Positions 23,606 through 35,392 of a stretch of DNA of 64,000 nucleotides are shown piece after piece. A program made the position numbers and the translations under genes. The stretch is from positions 1 through 64,000 of the forward strand of contig UZAN01039720.1 in the NCBI GenBank assembly GCA_900618425.1, given 5' to 3'. The notes beneath the pieces were generated by a model. It saw nothing but the letters and a program-made list of their open reading frames with translations, was not told the DNA's origin and made no database searches. Each line of letters begins with the position of its first letter. Position 1 is the stretch's first letter. This DNA comes from Echinostoma caproni. Taxonomy: Eukaryota; Platyhelminthes; Trematoda; Plagiorchiida; Echinostomatidae.

Positions 23606-26600
23606 GGGATTGATCGCCCTGACATCGGACACAATATGCATGACACCAAATGTTCTTCTATAACAAATAAATCAAATGTTTAATTCTATCTCGTATTATT
23701 TTGGTCAAACGCCTTGATTCGTGGAATTAAATTCATATACCGGAAGCATCAGGATCAACGACATCCTTTTTCCTTTACTCCTTCAAACGGATGCCAAAGG
23801 TAGATGGAAGAAAACAATTACCACGGTGATCTTCAATTAAAGCAGTGGAAAATCCTAAAGGTCGAGCTTCTTCTCCACTTTAATACGTAATGTTTTGAAC
23901 TGCTATATTTGAAACATGTATTGAATTTAGAAAACTCGAAGAATTGTTTTTTCCAAACTTCCCTGCAAGTATACCCGTATGATTTCACTGGAACTGGTCT
24001 ATTATTTGTACATACTGTATTCATATAATGTCGCTCATGTGAGTCTACCACGACTCTGCTAGTGTGAGCACAATCGCCTCATTTCTTTTCTCTACTTCGG
24101 GGGTATAAGTTCACGAGTGATCAATAAGAAGGTGAGTTTTCCTTGACGAAAATGGTTATCTACGAAACTGTCACCGTCATTTCATTTCCAACATTACCAC
24201 ATTGGTGTTGAACACTGTAGGCTATCTCAGTCCTTACCCAGCTTCTGTAATCTTCGTGGATTCTAACCTCGTGTCATCCAGTCCAATGCGCAGAACGGCC
24301 ATGTTACTTTAATGGAGCGAATATACTAATATTATGTTAAATTCACCTACTCGCATCCACCAGAAAAGAACTGTTTATGCAGTAATGGGATGTTGTTTGA
24401 GTTACACCAACGATTTGGTGAACCATAGCGTCCATTTTGGGCAGAGAATAACACGTTATTGGTTTCAAATTTGTTTAACTAATCGATTTTATGTGTAGAA
24501 GCACAAATGAAAGCCAGAAAACTCAGAAGAAAAGGGTTAATTTTTTTATTCGAATGTTGTTAGAAATAATCTAAACATTCTTTTTCACTTGATTTGCTGT
24601 TCCCGATGAAAATTTAATTTACAGACAGGTTTTATTATTCACGTAATCAGATGTTTGTTTTTATTTTGTAACCTTATAATAAACATACATCAGACCATTT
24701 TACAGAAAATAATTGATATTTCTTTTCATGTTGGTATAAATAATTGTGTAATTTTTCACATAACTTCGGTCATGTGACACAGTTACGTGGGATCGTTTTT
24801 GTCCTAACGGTTTTCGACTCTAATCTACCGACTTGTATCACCGAAATGCTTGACGAGCAATATAAGTATCCCCATTCGAATCAGATGGAGCAATTGGGTA
24901 CGCATGCGAAGGCGCTATAAAGATGGAAGACAATGGGTTCCTTCCAAGAATTCAGTTGATCAACCTTGGGGTGTTTGGGTTATGCTCGTGTCAAGTATTG
25001 CACTGAACGTAGTGCAGAATACTCACAGATTTGCTTCACAGATTACGAACCGAACGGAATGGTTTGAACAGGTTTGGACAAATTATGTTTCGCAGAACAT
25101 TGTTTTGAGCCTAAAGGATCGTAAAGTCAAAAATAACACTAAAGGGACGTGAGAGGCAAGTTTGGGTATCCTGTGTTTCCTAACACTGTCCAGAAAGCGG
25201 TGCTCGAAAGTTGTTGCCTTAGCTCAATAACCAGTTTTATATTCGTTTGGATTCCGAATCGGTCCGCTCTGGTACATCTACTGTGTTTCGTGTCCTATGG
25301 ATAAATTCAAACGCGACAGAGGAGTGTTTTTCGGTATGAATCAATAATTGGCACAATCAACGCCATAAAACGATTACCAGCACACAGCATTTCTCAACTT
25401 GGTACAGGGCGTGATGAATTATGACAGAGAAGCAAATAAAACGTGAACAAATAGGAAGTCAGTTAGTATTTAGTGATGAATTATAGAAATATGTAGAGGG
25501 AGTATTAGCTGAGAAGTACTGTACTGAGACGAATGTTTGTTTCATTGTATATATGCGTGCGATAATCGTTTTAACATTCACAGTTACCATGTTTGTAAAT
25601 TTCATACTTTTTTTCACAAAAAGTATACAATGAAAACCAAAGAATGCTTTGTTATCTTTTGCCAAGTTTTTTATCCCCGTAATTAAGCTCATTCCTTTCA
25701 CAATGGGATCGACTAATCGATTATTCAATGGAAACATGTACGACTATTGTGCTGCAACTGTGGTGCGGTTTTTTGTGGCATCAATTTTGGTGCGACATAA
25801 TCGGTGGTGTCAGTTTGCTTCAAGATGTTTTCCAACTAACAGGACACGGATTCACAAAATGAAATTGGAAGATCACCATAACTAGTTGTATCGAATTTAT
25901 TGTATCAATTAATGGAAAATCATGTAAATGTAGTATTGAAGAGTAATAAATCGCTGAAAACTGCATAGGAATGCTTGCAACTGCCCAATCCCTGATTCTT
26001 TTAAATCATTCAATGCCGGTTTTATTTTGTATGAGGCATGATTTGTCATGCAAGAACATTATACATCTCGCTGCTTATTTATCTGGATATCTTTCTATCC
26101 CGCTGCCTAGAAATATAAGTTCAGGGCCTTAATGGTGTCAGTCAAGGCCCCAGTCGTGTTCTAGTGGTGAATAATTAAAATGCTTTGGCAATTTCCACAC
26201 CTCATTCCACTTTATAATTTCTCCAATGTTTGAATCTGGGAAATTGTGTGTTGCTAGTGAAATTCAAATCTTTGAAGAACATTTCAACCGTGTACATTGG
26301 CATTTGGATTGACTTTCACTGAGTTGTAAACCTTGCAAAAGACTCAGGAATCCTTTATTATCCAAACTTTAACATTTATCCATTTTTGCGCCACTCTATA
26401 TCCCAACTCGTTGCGCTCTATACGAGACCTAAAATTTATATGCTTTCCCTCTTTTTCTATTTCTGTTTAACTGCATTACCGCCCTTTATAAATTGTTGAT
26501 TTTATAATTCTGACCTTGACGCGCTAGTTAAATCGACGTCGTGTCAATCGAGTCGTGAGTACCCATTTTATATATATTTTATACTGTAATTATTTATAGA

Positions 26601-26986
26601 ACCACGTTCAATATTATTACTGCTGCCAAAGCCGTTTTTCCTGCCCAGACCGTGCGTTTAGTCTAGATTCACAGGATTGCTGTTTACTGCTAGCTGCCGT
26701 CGTTAGACTTAGCTCATTTGTCCTACCTTAAGCGGTTCTTTCCTGCTGTTAGCTGTGTGTTGTTCGCAGAGTCCTTAAGCGCAATTTGAATTTCGTCGTA
26801 CGTTATATCTGTTATCGTTCCCGTAACAAACCTCGTGCCACATTACGTAAAACTTTTGCTATTCGGGCACGTCCTTGTCCTCTTATGGTGGTATCCAATA
26901 TACCGCACATTTGACGCCCTGTTGAAAACTTTAACTCTATCAGAATCAGGAATTATTATTCTTCAATTTCCAAATTTGTTTTACAG

Positions 26987-27079
26987 TTTTATTGCAATCA
27001 ATCTGAGAAATGTAAACAAAATATCGAGTATTACGTTCTGAGTTCATTAGACGAGCAAATGCGCTTCGTGTTTTCCTGA
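26987..27079 (+). CDS. Candidate 3'-terminal exon
   Basis: It starts directly after a very good acceptor (CAAATTTGTTTTACAG) and reads FYCNQSEKCKQNIEYYVLSS and ten more residues before TGA, in phase 0. No upstream exon with the matching phase could be fixed, although the overlapping frame 26835-27041 is also open. A short exon like this can arise by chance. Confidence 0.25.
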   Translation, partial: FYCNQSEKCKQNIEYYVLSSLDEQMRFVFS

Positions 27080-28570
27080 CTGCTTACAAGGGTTTTAAAC
27101 ATGATAAGTTTGTCTCTGCGTAGCATAGAACGACTGTATACAGGTATCCCTTTTTCACATCTGATCCCGTTCATATTCTTTCATCGATATGCACGGTCTC
27201 AACTTTCTGCTGCTGCGATCGATTCATGAAGCATATTACAACTTGGTTTTAGAGGACGGTGGATAAATCAGGTCCCAAATTCCTCTAGATCAGAATCAAA
27301 GAAACCAAAAACTAAGGCCTTGCTACCAGCATTGATTCATGCCTTGCACACAAACAGTTGCATTGGTTTCTCGCTTTTTGTCCGGTCTAAGTGGTGAGTG
27401 AGAAGTGACCAAAGACAGAAAAGAAGTGATGAACCACCGGATTTGGCGTGTATCTCGAGGGTAACCATTTGAGCATCTGTACATTACTTTGGTAAAGGGG
27501 TTGCCAAATGAGTTCGCTCTTTATCTTATCTTTCGAGTTACTTCTTTTATTTTGAATCCGCCATGAGAAGACATGGCTACAGACAATTTCTATCTCGTAC
27601 TGAATACAGATTCTTGTTCAGGAATGTTTATATTCGGAATTCTTTATGATCAACGAAGATCAAACTTTTAAAGGCCGACTAAGTCATCTCCAGACTAAAC
27701 GGTTCATAATGTAAAGTCTATTGTCATTCACAATGAAGAGCGACTATGCGAATCGAAACAGACATACAGCATACAGATGGGTAAATATCATGCAGGGTTG
27801 ATTTATCTAACCATTCAATCGGTTACATCCAGGTTTATGGTTTAGTGGCAATTCTCACTAGAATAAAAACAATATAGTCTTTAATATTGCACTTGAAATA
27901 ACTGGAATACTGAGCTGTCCTTGCGCATCAGATTGTATCAACTTAACTCCTAATTCTTTTTGATCACAGAAAGCCTCTAAACATGCTGGACTGTTTTATA
28001 TTATTGCAGCCCGTGAATGGTTGATGCATATCCATAAATCAGACGACATACGATTTCGGGTGCACACAGGTACATAATATGAAAACCGCCTTCACCCTGC
28101 CAAACCTTGTATTTCAATGTTAATTACTATCAGATCAGGTAAGGAAAACGCATGTTAATTTGTATATGACAGAAGAAAAAAATTCCCAATTCATCTGATT
28201 TCAATAGTTTGAGAAAAGTGTTTTTGGTTCACTGGGAATGAGCACCGGGAACAAGCATCATCCTTTCTTTTTTCTTACAATAATCGTTATACAAACACAC
28301 TCATGAACATAATGGAATAAAGCAACAGGTAATTGTGAATAAGTTCGAAATGTTTCATCATTTATCAATGTGGTCTTGGTGAGAAAGTTACAACGAACGG
28401 ATAAAAAAGAAATTTTCATGATCAGTATTTGACAGAGTTTCTATTGGAATAGCTTGAAAATCGATTATTTCATCGGCTTCAAACTGTGGTGTTATTACCG
28501 CGATCATCAGAAGTAGTTAGTAAATTCAGTAAGTACTGACGTCCAATGATGTTCACTTAATTATGTGCCT

Positions 28571-29745
28571 CAGGTTTGACGGCCTTTTGTCGTAAGAATC
28601 AGGCTGGCTTTATACCCGATCGACGTAGCATCGACCATCTTACTTCACTATTCGCCATTTCTAGGACTGGAAAATAAATTTTGTAGACCTACTATTCCAT
28701 TCTTCTGAAAGCTGACTTTGACTCAGTTGGTTGTTTTAAACTCCTATCCTGCTGTTTACAGAAGGGTGTGACCGATAAGTTTAGTTCCATGTTACGATCG
28801 GGTTATACCAATATCCGAAGTCGAGTCTTATCCTGCGGCACGTGTTTGCCCACGTTCACCACCTAAAGTGTCTTCTTCCTCTTTATCTATCTATTTTTAT
28901 CAGAGAGTTACTTTTGAGACCACCCTATCCTCGTGCGAGAATAGCTGCATCGATCTGCTCCCATGTGGTACATTCAGGTAGGTTTTGAACTTTCCCTGTA
29001 TAACTTGGGTGGCAGTGTGGCCATGTGTTTTGCATCTTCAAAGTGTAAAATGTTGCTACATGAGTGGGTTGGTCCATCTGCTAACCTCACTCTAACTGAG
29101 GAATTAATAGGGCAAGTAGGTAAGTTTTGTTACTTGGGCAACTGTATCTAACCTGGCGGACGCATCACAGATTAAGTGTTGGTACGCATGGAGAAGGATC
29201 GATGTGTGTTTGTCAACTTGAGACATCTGTGGCACTGTCAGGACATCTGGCCCTCTGCAAAGGGTGGAGTGTATACTACGACAAGACTGCCAGTCCTGCT
29301 ATAGGGTGCAGAAATTTGATACTTATGAAAATAAGATAATGATAAACTGTCGATGTTCAAACAACGCTGTCTACGTGGCGTTGACCGAATCCGATGGGGA
29401 AACTGGACACTTATTGCTGAGGTTAGGCGCAGAGTTTTAGATAACCACAGTTGTCCAGTGGAAACATCTGGTCGAGTTCCGTAGATTACGTTATTTGAGG
29501 CTGAGTGGTGATGGCGCGTGCTGTTTTTCGAGTCAGGTGATAGATGAAAAACTTCAAGGCTGCTCCAACTAAGACCTGATATGGATGCTTGAAAATCCTG
29601 ACCAATAGACTCGGTTACATTGATCGCGTTAGTCTTCCTAAAGGGGGAATCGGGATTATTCAAATCGATGGTTAGAAACACTGAGTGATATGGCTGAGTG
29701 TCTTAGGGAGTATCACATGTGCATCGACGCATCTTTTTGAAACCT
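28571..29745 (+). pseudogene. Non-LTR retrotransposon remnant: reverse transcriptase, second copy
   Basis: Same family as 20.2 kb, starting earlier in RT. Blocks in order: KNQAGFIPDRRSIDHL; DFDSVGCFKLL (motif A region, AFDSV type); KGVTDKF; then a gap or heavily changed stretch where the LSPFLFN and YADD blocks should lie; MCFASSKCKMLLHEWVG; GKFCYLGNCI; NLRHLWHCQDI; AEVRRRVLDN; and a C-terminal LETLSDMA near 29670. Many stops and frame changes. The catalytic block is absent or unreadable. The 147-codon frame on the minus strand at 29238-29681 is its antisense shadow. Confidence 0.85.
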
Positions 29746-30638
29746 AGAGTTCATGAATTCACTATGTTTATTCTTACACTGATTTGAATATTTCGATCTT
29801 TGGATGCAGCATACATTGTGAAAATCTGTGCTTTGGATACTCTAGTTAATCTTTTTATGGGAACAAAGTATGCTCTTGATTTCAATATTCCGTATACACC
29901 TTCGTCCAAATAGGCAGTTATGAGTCAGCAACAAAACATCGGCGCACGAACGTTCAGGATATCTTTGTAAAAGGGGACCGATCATCGCAAGGATTAGAAT
30001 CATTTCAGTTCTTTGAAATAAGATTCCGTACCTCACTCAAGCTACCAGGTGTTTCAAATTGCAGCAGGGAGATAAAATCGCATACTTAATCATGAGAGCA
30101 TAGCTGTGTTCAACGTGCATAATCGGAAGCTAGTTAAGCTATTCCAAATAAAATGATTCGAAATACACCCTACATCTGAAGTCATTAAATAAATGGCCTT
30201 CGATATTCAGTAGCAGGTTTGCTCTACATCGACCATGGATTCCAGACATTTTCATCTGTACTGGAAAATCATTTTATTGATCGACAAAAACAAAGATCTT
30301 GAGATATACAGAAATCAAAATCACTGACTATCGATATAACCGAGGTTGTGCTTGTTTAGTTAGACTATTTACATGATCACTTCTCATCTCACCCATTTCA
30401 TCAGCTGAAGCTGTAACTGGTAGTATGTGTCATTTACATACTACTTGTTATCAAATATTCTGCCAAGACCATCAGGTCACGTTTGTTGCGGTTAGTAGCA
30501 TCTAACCCACTTACAAAACATCGAATCATAGCATTGATTCTTTATTGGACTGGCTCTGAAAGAGCTGTCTATTCAATGGTCACCCGGCGTTGCAAACAAG
30601 GTTATTGTGACGAATATACACTTCCTGGGTACAAGTAT
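29746..30638. other. Unannotated stretch before the gap
   Basis: Nothing recognisable. The frame entering the gap from 30483 shows no resemblance to Penelope-like RT, so the upstream limit of that element is unknown. Confidence 0.5.
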
Positions 30639-31467
30639 NNNNNNNNNNNNNNNNNNNNNNNNNNNNNNNNNNNNNNNNNNNNNNNNNNNNNNNNNNNNNN
30701 NNNNNNNNNNNNNNNNNNNNNNNNNNNNNNNNNNNNNNNNNNNNNNNNNNNNNNNNNNNNNNNNNNNNNNNNNNNNNNNNNNNNNNNNNNNNNNNNNNNN
30801 NNNNNNNNNNNNNNNNNNNNNNNNNNNNNNNNNNNNNNNNNNNNNNNNNNNNNNNNNNNNNNNNNNNNNNNNNNNNNNNNNNNNNNNNNNNNNNNNNNNN
30901 NNNNNNNNNNNNNNNNNNNNNNNNNNNNNNNNNNNNNNNNNNNNNNNNNNNNNNNNNNNNNNNNNNNNNNNNNNNNNNNNNNNNNNNNNNNNNNNNNNNN
31001 NNNNNNNNNNNNNNNNNNNNNNNNNNNNNNNNNNNNNNNNNNNNNNNNNNNNNNNNNNNNNNNNNNNNNNNNNNNNNNNNNNNNNNNNNNNNNNNNNNNN
31101 NNNNNNNNNNNNNNNNNNNNNNNNNNNNNNNNNNNNNNNNNNNNNNNNNNNNNNNNNNNNNNNNNNNNNNNNNNNNNNNNNNNNNNNNNNNNNNNNNNNN
31201 NNNNNNNNNNNNNNNNNNNNNNNNNNNNNNNNNNNNNNNNNNNNNNNNNNNNNNNNNNNNNNNNNNNNNNNNNNNNNNNNNNNNNNNNNNNNNNNNNNNN
31301 NNNNNNNNNNNNNNNNNNNNNNNNNNNNNNNNNNNNNNNNNNNNNNNNNNNNNNNNNNNNNNNNNNNNNNNNNNNNNNNNNNNNNNNNNNNNNNNNNNNN
31401 NNNNNNNNNNNNNNNNNNNNNNNNNNNNNNNNNNNNNNNNNNNNNNNNNNNNNNNNNNNNNNNNNNN
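30639..31467. other. Assembly gap (829 N)
   Basis: Run of unknown bases. Any long open frame drawn through it is an artefact. The Penelope-like element on its right side probably extends into it. Confidence 1.
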
Positions 31468-31784
31468 TTGGTAGAACCGATCGATCACTGCGAACTAGAA
31501 TGTCTGAACACATCCCCAAGTATGTGCGTGACTCTATGACTCAGCCCACTCTGACCGCACCACGCAGACCGACTTCGGCCATCGCACGTCACTTGGGTGA
31601 AAGCGACCTTACGAACGCGTTCTCGGTTTTGTTACGTCATCGAGACAAACACAGACTAAGGATACTCGAGGCATTATCGATCGCTCACAGCAAACCCGCA
31701 CTGTGCATCGAAAAAACGTATGACCTTTACCCTTGGCCTTCCCTGGCTGTAACCAATCACGTGCATCACACACACTGTACATAA
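31468..31784 (+). pseudogene. Penelope-like retroelement, C-terminal GIY-YIG endonuclease
   Basis: The sequence emerges from the gap in frame and reads GRTDRSLRTRMSEHIPKYV, the YIGxTxRxLxxRxxEH end of a GIY-YIG nuclease as found at the C-terminus of Penelope-like elements. Then follow SAIARHLGESDLTNAF and HRLRILEALSIAHSKP, with the conserved Glu of the fold in LRILEA, and a stop at 31784. This part is uninterrupted over about 100 codons, so the 3' end looks well preserved. The RT, the Cys linker and the first Tyr motif are hidden by the gap. In the cell such a protein cuts the target site and primes reverse transcription (family knowledge). Confidence 0.85.
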
Positions 31785-31800
31785 TCACACGCACACACAT
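31768..31800 (+). repeat. CA-rich tract at the Penelope-like 3' end
   Basis: Interrupted (CA)n overlapping the stop codon and early 3' flank of the element. Confidence 0.7.
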
Positions 31801-32441
31801 GTTAATACTAACTAGATTTCTTAATCCGCTTCATTTGTCTATCTTGTTCGATGTTAGACGTACACGACCGATGAGAGTATAAGAAAGGAGTTCCTCTCGC
31901 AGTGTTTGTCTTCTGACTTACCTGTTCAAATATATACATATTTCTATATATATGCGCTATTGTATAAAGCAACTGTTGTAAGGTTTGCTTATGTTGAAAT
32001 CAGAACTACTGGGTGCAAAACTACTGAGACCCGCTTCCCGTGTTCCTCAAATACTTGATTTCTACTGATTGTAGTTTTTGCCCGTGAGTCACGGTGAGTT
32101 GACGTTGTTACTTCCTTTCCCCATTTTCCGCTCTCTGCAAATGATATATCCAAATATAGTTTATATTACAAGTAAATTCTGCCTCATCACACATCTGGCA
32201 TGCATGCTTCTCCTGTTTTGACGGAATCGGTCGTGGGTTCATAACTTTGTTAGAACGAAACAACTGATTTACCTTTTCTATTAGTTAAGTTAACAACAAA
32301 GCTTCAAACATGTGTTGTTTATCAATAATACCGGTCGGGCGAAAACAATTCGGTAGTAATTAAAGCGTAGGCCGTGACAACGGTCAGAGAAACACACCCA
32401 TACACAGACGGGAAGCATTATTTTTGTCACTTAAAAAATGA
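31785..32441. other. 3' flank of the Penelope-like element and unannotated DNA
   Basis: Up to about 31990 this could be the 3' UTR of the element (A+T-rich with TATATA tracts near 31930-31957). No poly(A) tail, target-site repeat or clear ribozyme was identified. The rest is unrecognised. Confidence 0.3.
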
Positions 32442-33299
32442 GCATCGGATGACGGTTTTGCCCATATTTTGGCCCCAGCGTGCAAAGCGGACAAACAAAG
32501 ATCGAAAACAGTCCGATCGGATGATGTTTCAAAGGTTGGCACTTTATTTAAAGCAAATGGTTATCCCATCAAAGCTTGTCCGCGTGTGTGTGTGTGCGTG
32601 CGTGCGAGAGTGAGAAACGAGGGTGAAGAGGTGCTGTTGCTGATCTCGACAACCGGCTCGCAGATTTCAGATTACAGCAACATATCGTTGCTTACTTCAT
32701 TTCCTAGGCTCAGAGTATTGTCAGTGTCAACTAGTGTCCTCCCAACCAGGCCTCAGAAAATGAAATCCAATTTGTTGTCAATTGGCAATGCAATCAGACT
32801 GTCATCAGCCGGGTTTGAGTTTGATAACTGAATCGTTAGTGCAAGGCTTTTGACATCGGGCGAACGGAAGCTTAAGCAGCAGTCTTATTACTCGCTCAGA
32901 TACGGATTAGGTAGTAATTCAAATTACTTAGTCAGAATAAGTTTGCCGTTGACCGAAACTAGAAGCCGGCCAGATCACCGAAACATGAAATTCAAAAATG
33001 GTCAACGAGAAAACGACAGAATAAATTCAGCAACACAAACAGCAAACCAGATTAAAAAGTATGTAATGCTCTGAACTTTATTGTATCAACATAGTCATAG
33101 TCAACATTATTTGTCGTTGATTAAATGTTTGTGTTCCGAATTACCATGTTTGTCCGATAAAATCAAAAGCCTTCGTCGTTCTCGACGTGTATCCCCACTG
33201 TCTTTGAAATCAATTGTAACAAGCCATGAGTCAAGTTGTGGGACAATCGTTATGAATACGAATCCCTGCATGGCGTCTGATTTGGCGATTTTTAAATAA
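32442..33299 (+). other. Long frame with only two stops; unrecognised possible decayed gene
   Basis: One reading frame covers 286 codons with only two internal stops (32829-32831 and 33072-33074), where about 17 would be expected by chance. The first third contains SDDVSKVGTLFKANGYPIKA; the LFxxNGYP pattern resembles the end of RT in Penelope-like elements, one of which lies 650 bases upstream, but it is downstream of the nuclease and so would be another copy. A GT/GC microsatellite is read through in the middle. Acceptor-like TTCATTTCCTAG and CCTCCCAACCAG lie inside, so an exon-intron gene is the other possibility. Function unknown. Confidence 0.3.
32581..32612 (+). repeat. (GT)n / (GC)n microsatellite
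   Basis: GTGTGTGTGTGTG followed by CGTGCGTGCG. Confidence 0.9.
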
Positions 33300-35130
33300 A
33301 TGAAAAACCCCGGGAAGCTTCATAAAACTCTCATGTCACTTGTTTATCCTAAGCTGCGAGTACTATAGAAAATTGTGTTCAGGAGGCATTTTGGCATGTT
33401 TTAAGTATGCACCGCAGTTGAATTCCAATGCAGTCTTTAAAAATGTCTATGCGAAATGAATAAAAACAACGCCACAAAGTTAGAATAAAACTGATTTAAA
33501 ACCCACAGGTTATGTCAAACGTAACTAGATCTACCAGATTCTATGAGATTGGTCCCTCTATTTGTTCACGTCTTCCTTTACAAGCTGTATCATATAACCA
33601 CTATGTAATAATAATACTGTATATGAAAATAACCCAGGAACAACACCGGAAACTTTGAGCACAACAGGCAAACGGGGCAGGTGAAGAGCATTTTCTGGAA
33701 CACCGTAGAACAACCGAAAAAGCAATGAATGAATATTCCTCACATTTAAGCATCCGGATATATCCAAAATCTTCGTAAACACAGGTCAATACAGATCGTT
33801 AAGCAGTAAATAACTGCATATGCCCATATGCTGGCTGGTTTTCATGGAGTGAGTTGATGAAGCAAAAGGGAAAAACGTGTCCTCTGAATCCCCATTTCTA
33901 TTCCAAAAAAATCTATTTATACGACTGGCTTAACTTCTCCTACTTGACTAATGGATCTTCAAGTTTCAGCATTAAGCCACAAGCATTATTTCATGTTTTC
34001 GATCGCTAGTCTGTAAACAATTATAGAATTCTTTTTATCAAACACTCTTACTTATTTAAGTTATCGTCTGATGAGCACAACAGCTTTGCATTGTTTCCCG
34101 GCCTGGTGGGCTTGGTCCACATGGTGTTCGGTCACTTCACGTACCAACAACATTCCACACAGTTTGACCGACTGAACAATAAATCTTCCAGTACGAAACA
34201 GTTGTGATCTACCAACGTTTTGCACAATCACCTATCGGGATTCAGAGCCAAAAAGCGGAACAATAAAGGTCAAACGTTATAGATAGTAAAAGTGGTTCAC
34301 AATCTGTATATTGTATCCCTTATTATGGGCGTCTAATCAATTACTAACCCCGTGCCTAAAAGCTGGGTACTCGCTTATCAAGTTATCAATAAAAAAATAA
34401 AAAATAGCATAAAACCGTACCTGGAGTGCAGTAGAACGAAACAAATCTGCAGCAATGTATTTATGACTCCGATGTATTATTGTCTTTGTCGCTCACAAAC
34501 ACGATATCACATTGATCAGCCCTCTATATGTACCGGTCGAGTTCGTCCAACACGAGTCTGAGTCCGCAAATCTATTTGATTTTCCAATTTCACACATGTA
34601 TGTATCGATAGCTGCGGGTGAAGTGTATTTTATCTGAACTTTATATCCAACTGTTATGTCCTAAATTCTTCCGTATCATCATTCGATTTTGCACGACCTT
34701 GATTGTCACACCAAATTGTGTTAGTCTTAATGTTAAACCTCCGAATTAAAATATTCTTTAGGCAAAACAGTATGGAATTTCATTCCTTTGTGACAAATTA
34801 TTGCTGGCTCATGAGGATGTTTATTGTGTTCAACTCCCCTTTTTCGCAAAGTCCATCTCTTTTATTCGGTGCACAGTAAATATGATGTTCAATGAACATT
34901 TTCTGGCTTAAACCAATTTCTTACTAATGTGATTACAAATTATTCCTGTTTTATCCGTTATCCTAAAAGAACTATGTATACCGATATATACATGTAAAAT
35001 GAAACTACAATACCTGTATCACGGATACAAGTTATTATATAAATAAATTCGAATAAGACCATTAATAGTGCCTGGTGTCTCTGAACAATCGAATGGGCTA
35101 ATCCAAACTTCATAGTCTAAACTGGAATGA
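33300..35130. other. Unannotated stretch
   Basis: No recognisable gene or repeat. Short frames at 33558-33789 (-) and 34352-34561 (+) are within chance. Confidence 0.5.
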
Positions 35131-35392
35131 TGTTTCAATCGCTGAGGCCTTGTTATCTTACAACTGATGCATGAACAACCGTCATCGAAGACGAGAAATC
35201 GTACATTTCAACGTTATTCAACTGACACAAGTAAACACATATAAGTGGATATTAATACAGGTAAATTGTGCTTGATGTGGGGCAATATCATATTCAATCG
35301 AGCGAATGAGGCTTGAAACACTAAACTTTGAGAGGAATAAATGTGATGCAAGCCAGGACTTTACACGAGCTTGATCAATACCTGTGTATACA
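35131..35392 (+). repeat. Unnamed dispersed repeat, copy A
   Basis: Alignable by eye with 39924-40150 and 62157-62414. Shared landmarks in order: ACAACTGA.GY, CGAGAAAT, GATGTGGGGCAATATCA, ATTCAATCG, AATGAGGC, AATAAATGTGATG, GATCAATACC. No coding capacity or tRNA-like head is evident. Confidence 0.7.

Larger units (their letters stand above)
21191..28570. other. Mostly unannotated stretch
   Basis: Apart from the weak tRNA-like head at 23.6 kb and the exon candidate at 26987, nothing is recognised. The open frames at 21771-21983, 23191-23457, 24850-25152 and 25649-25885 (+) are within chance length; the first contains a donor-like ACAG|GTGGAT. Confidence 0.4.

Noticed and set aside
26370..26840. 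Possible LTR (TATA-like sequence, donor GTGAGT, end in AACA)
   Set aside because: No second LTR, primer-binding site with TGG, or gag-pol sequence found, and the left edge could not be placed.
29238..29681. 147-codon frame on the minus strand
   Set aside because: Antisense shadow of the RT remnant at 28571-29745.
30483..31784. Open frames of 302-433 codons spanning the N gap
   Set aside because: They are open only because unknown bases contain no stops. Only the part after 31468 is supported.
31868..31886. Hammerhead-like CCGATGAG...GAAA just after the Penelope-like domain
   Set aside because: Penelope-like elements do carry hammerheads, so this was tempting, but U4 is C and the bases between cannot form stem II.
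34066..34085. CTGATGAG motif as a hammerhead core
   Set aside because: No GAAA partner or pairing stems. Other CTGATGAG occurrences (about 7420 and 39461) fail the same way.
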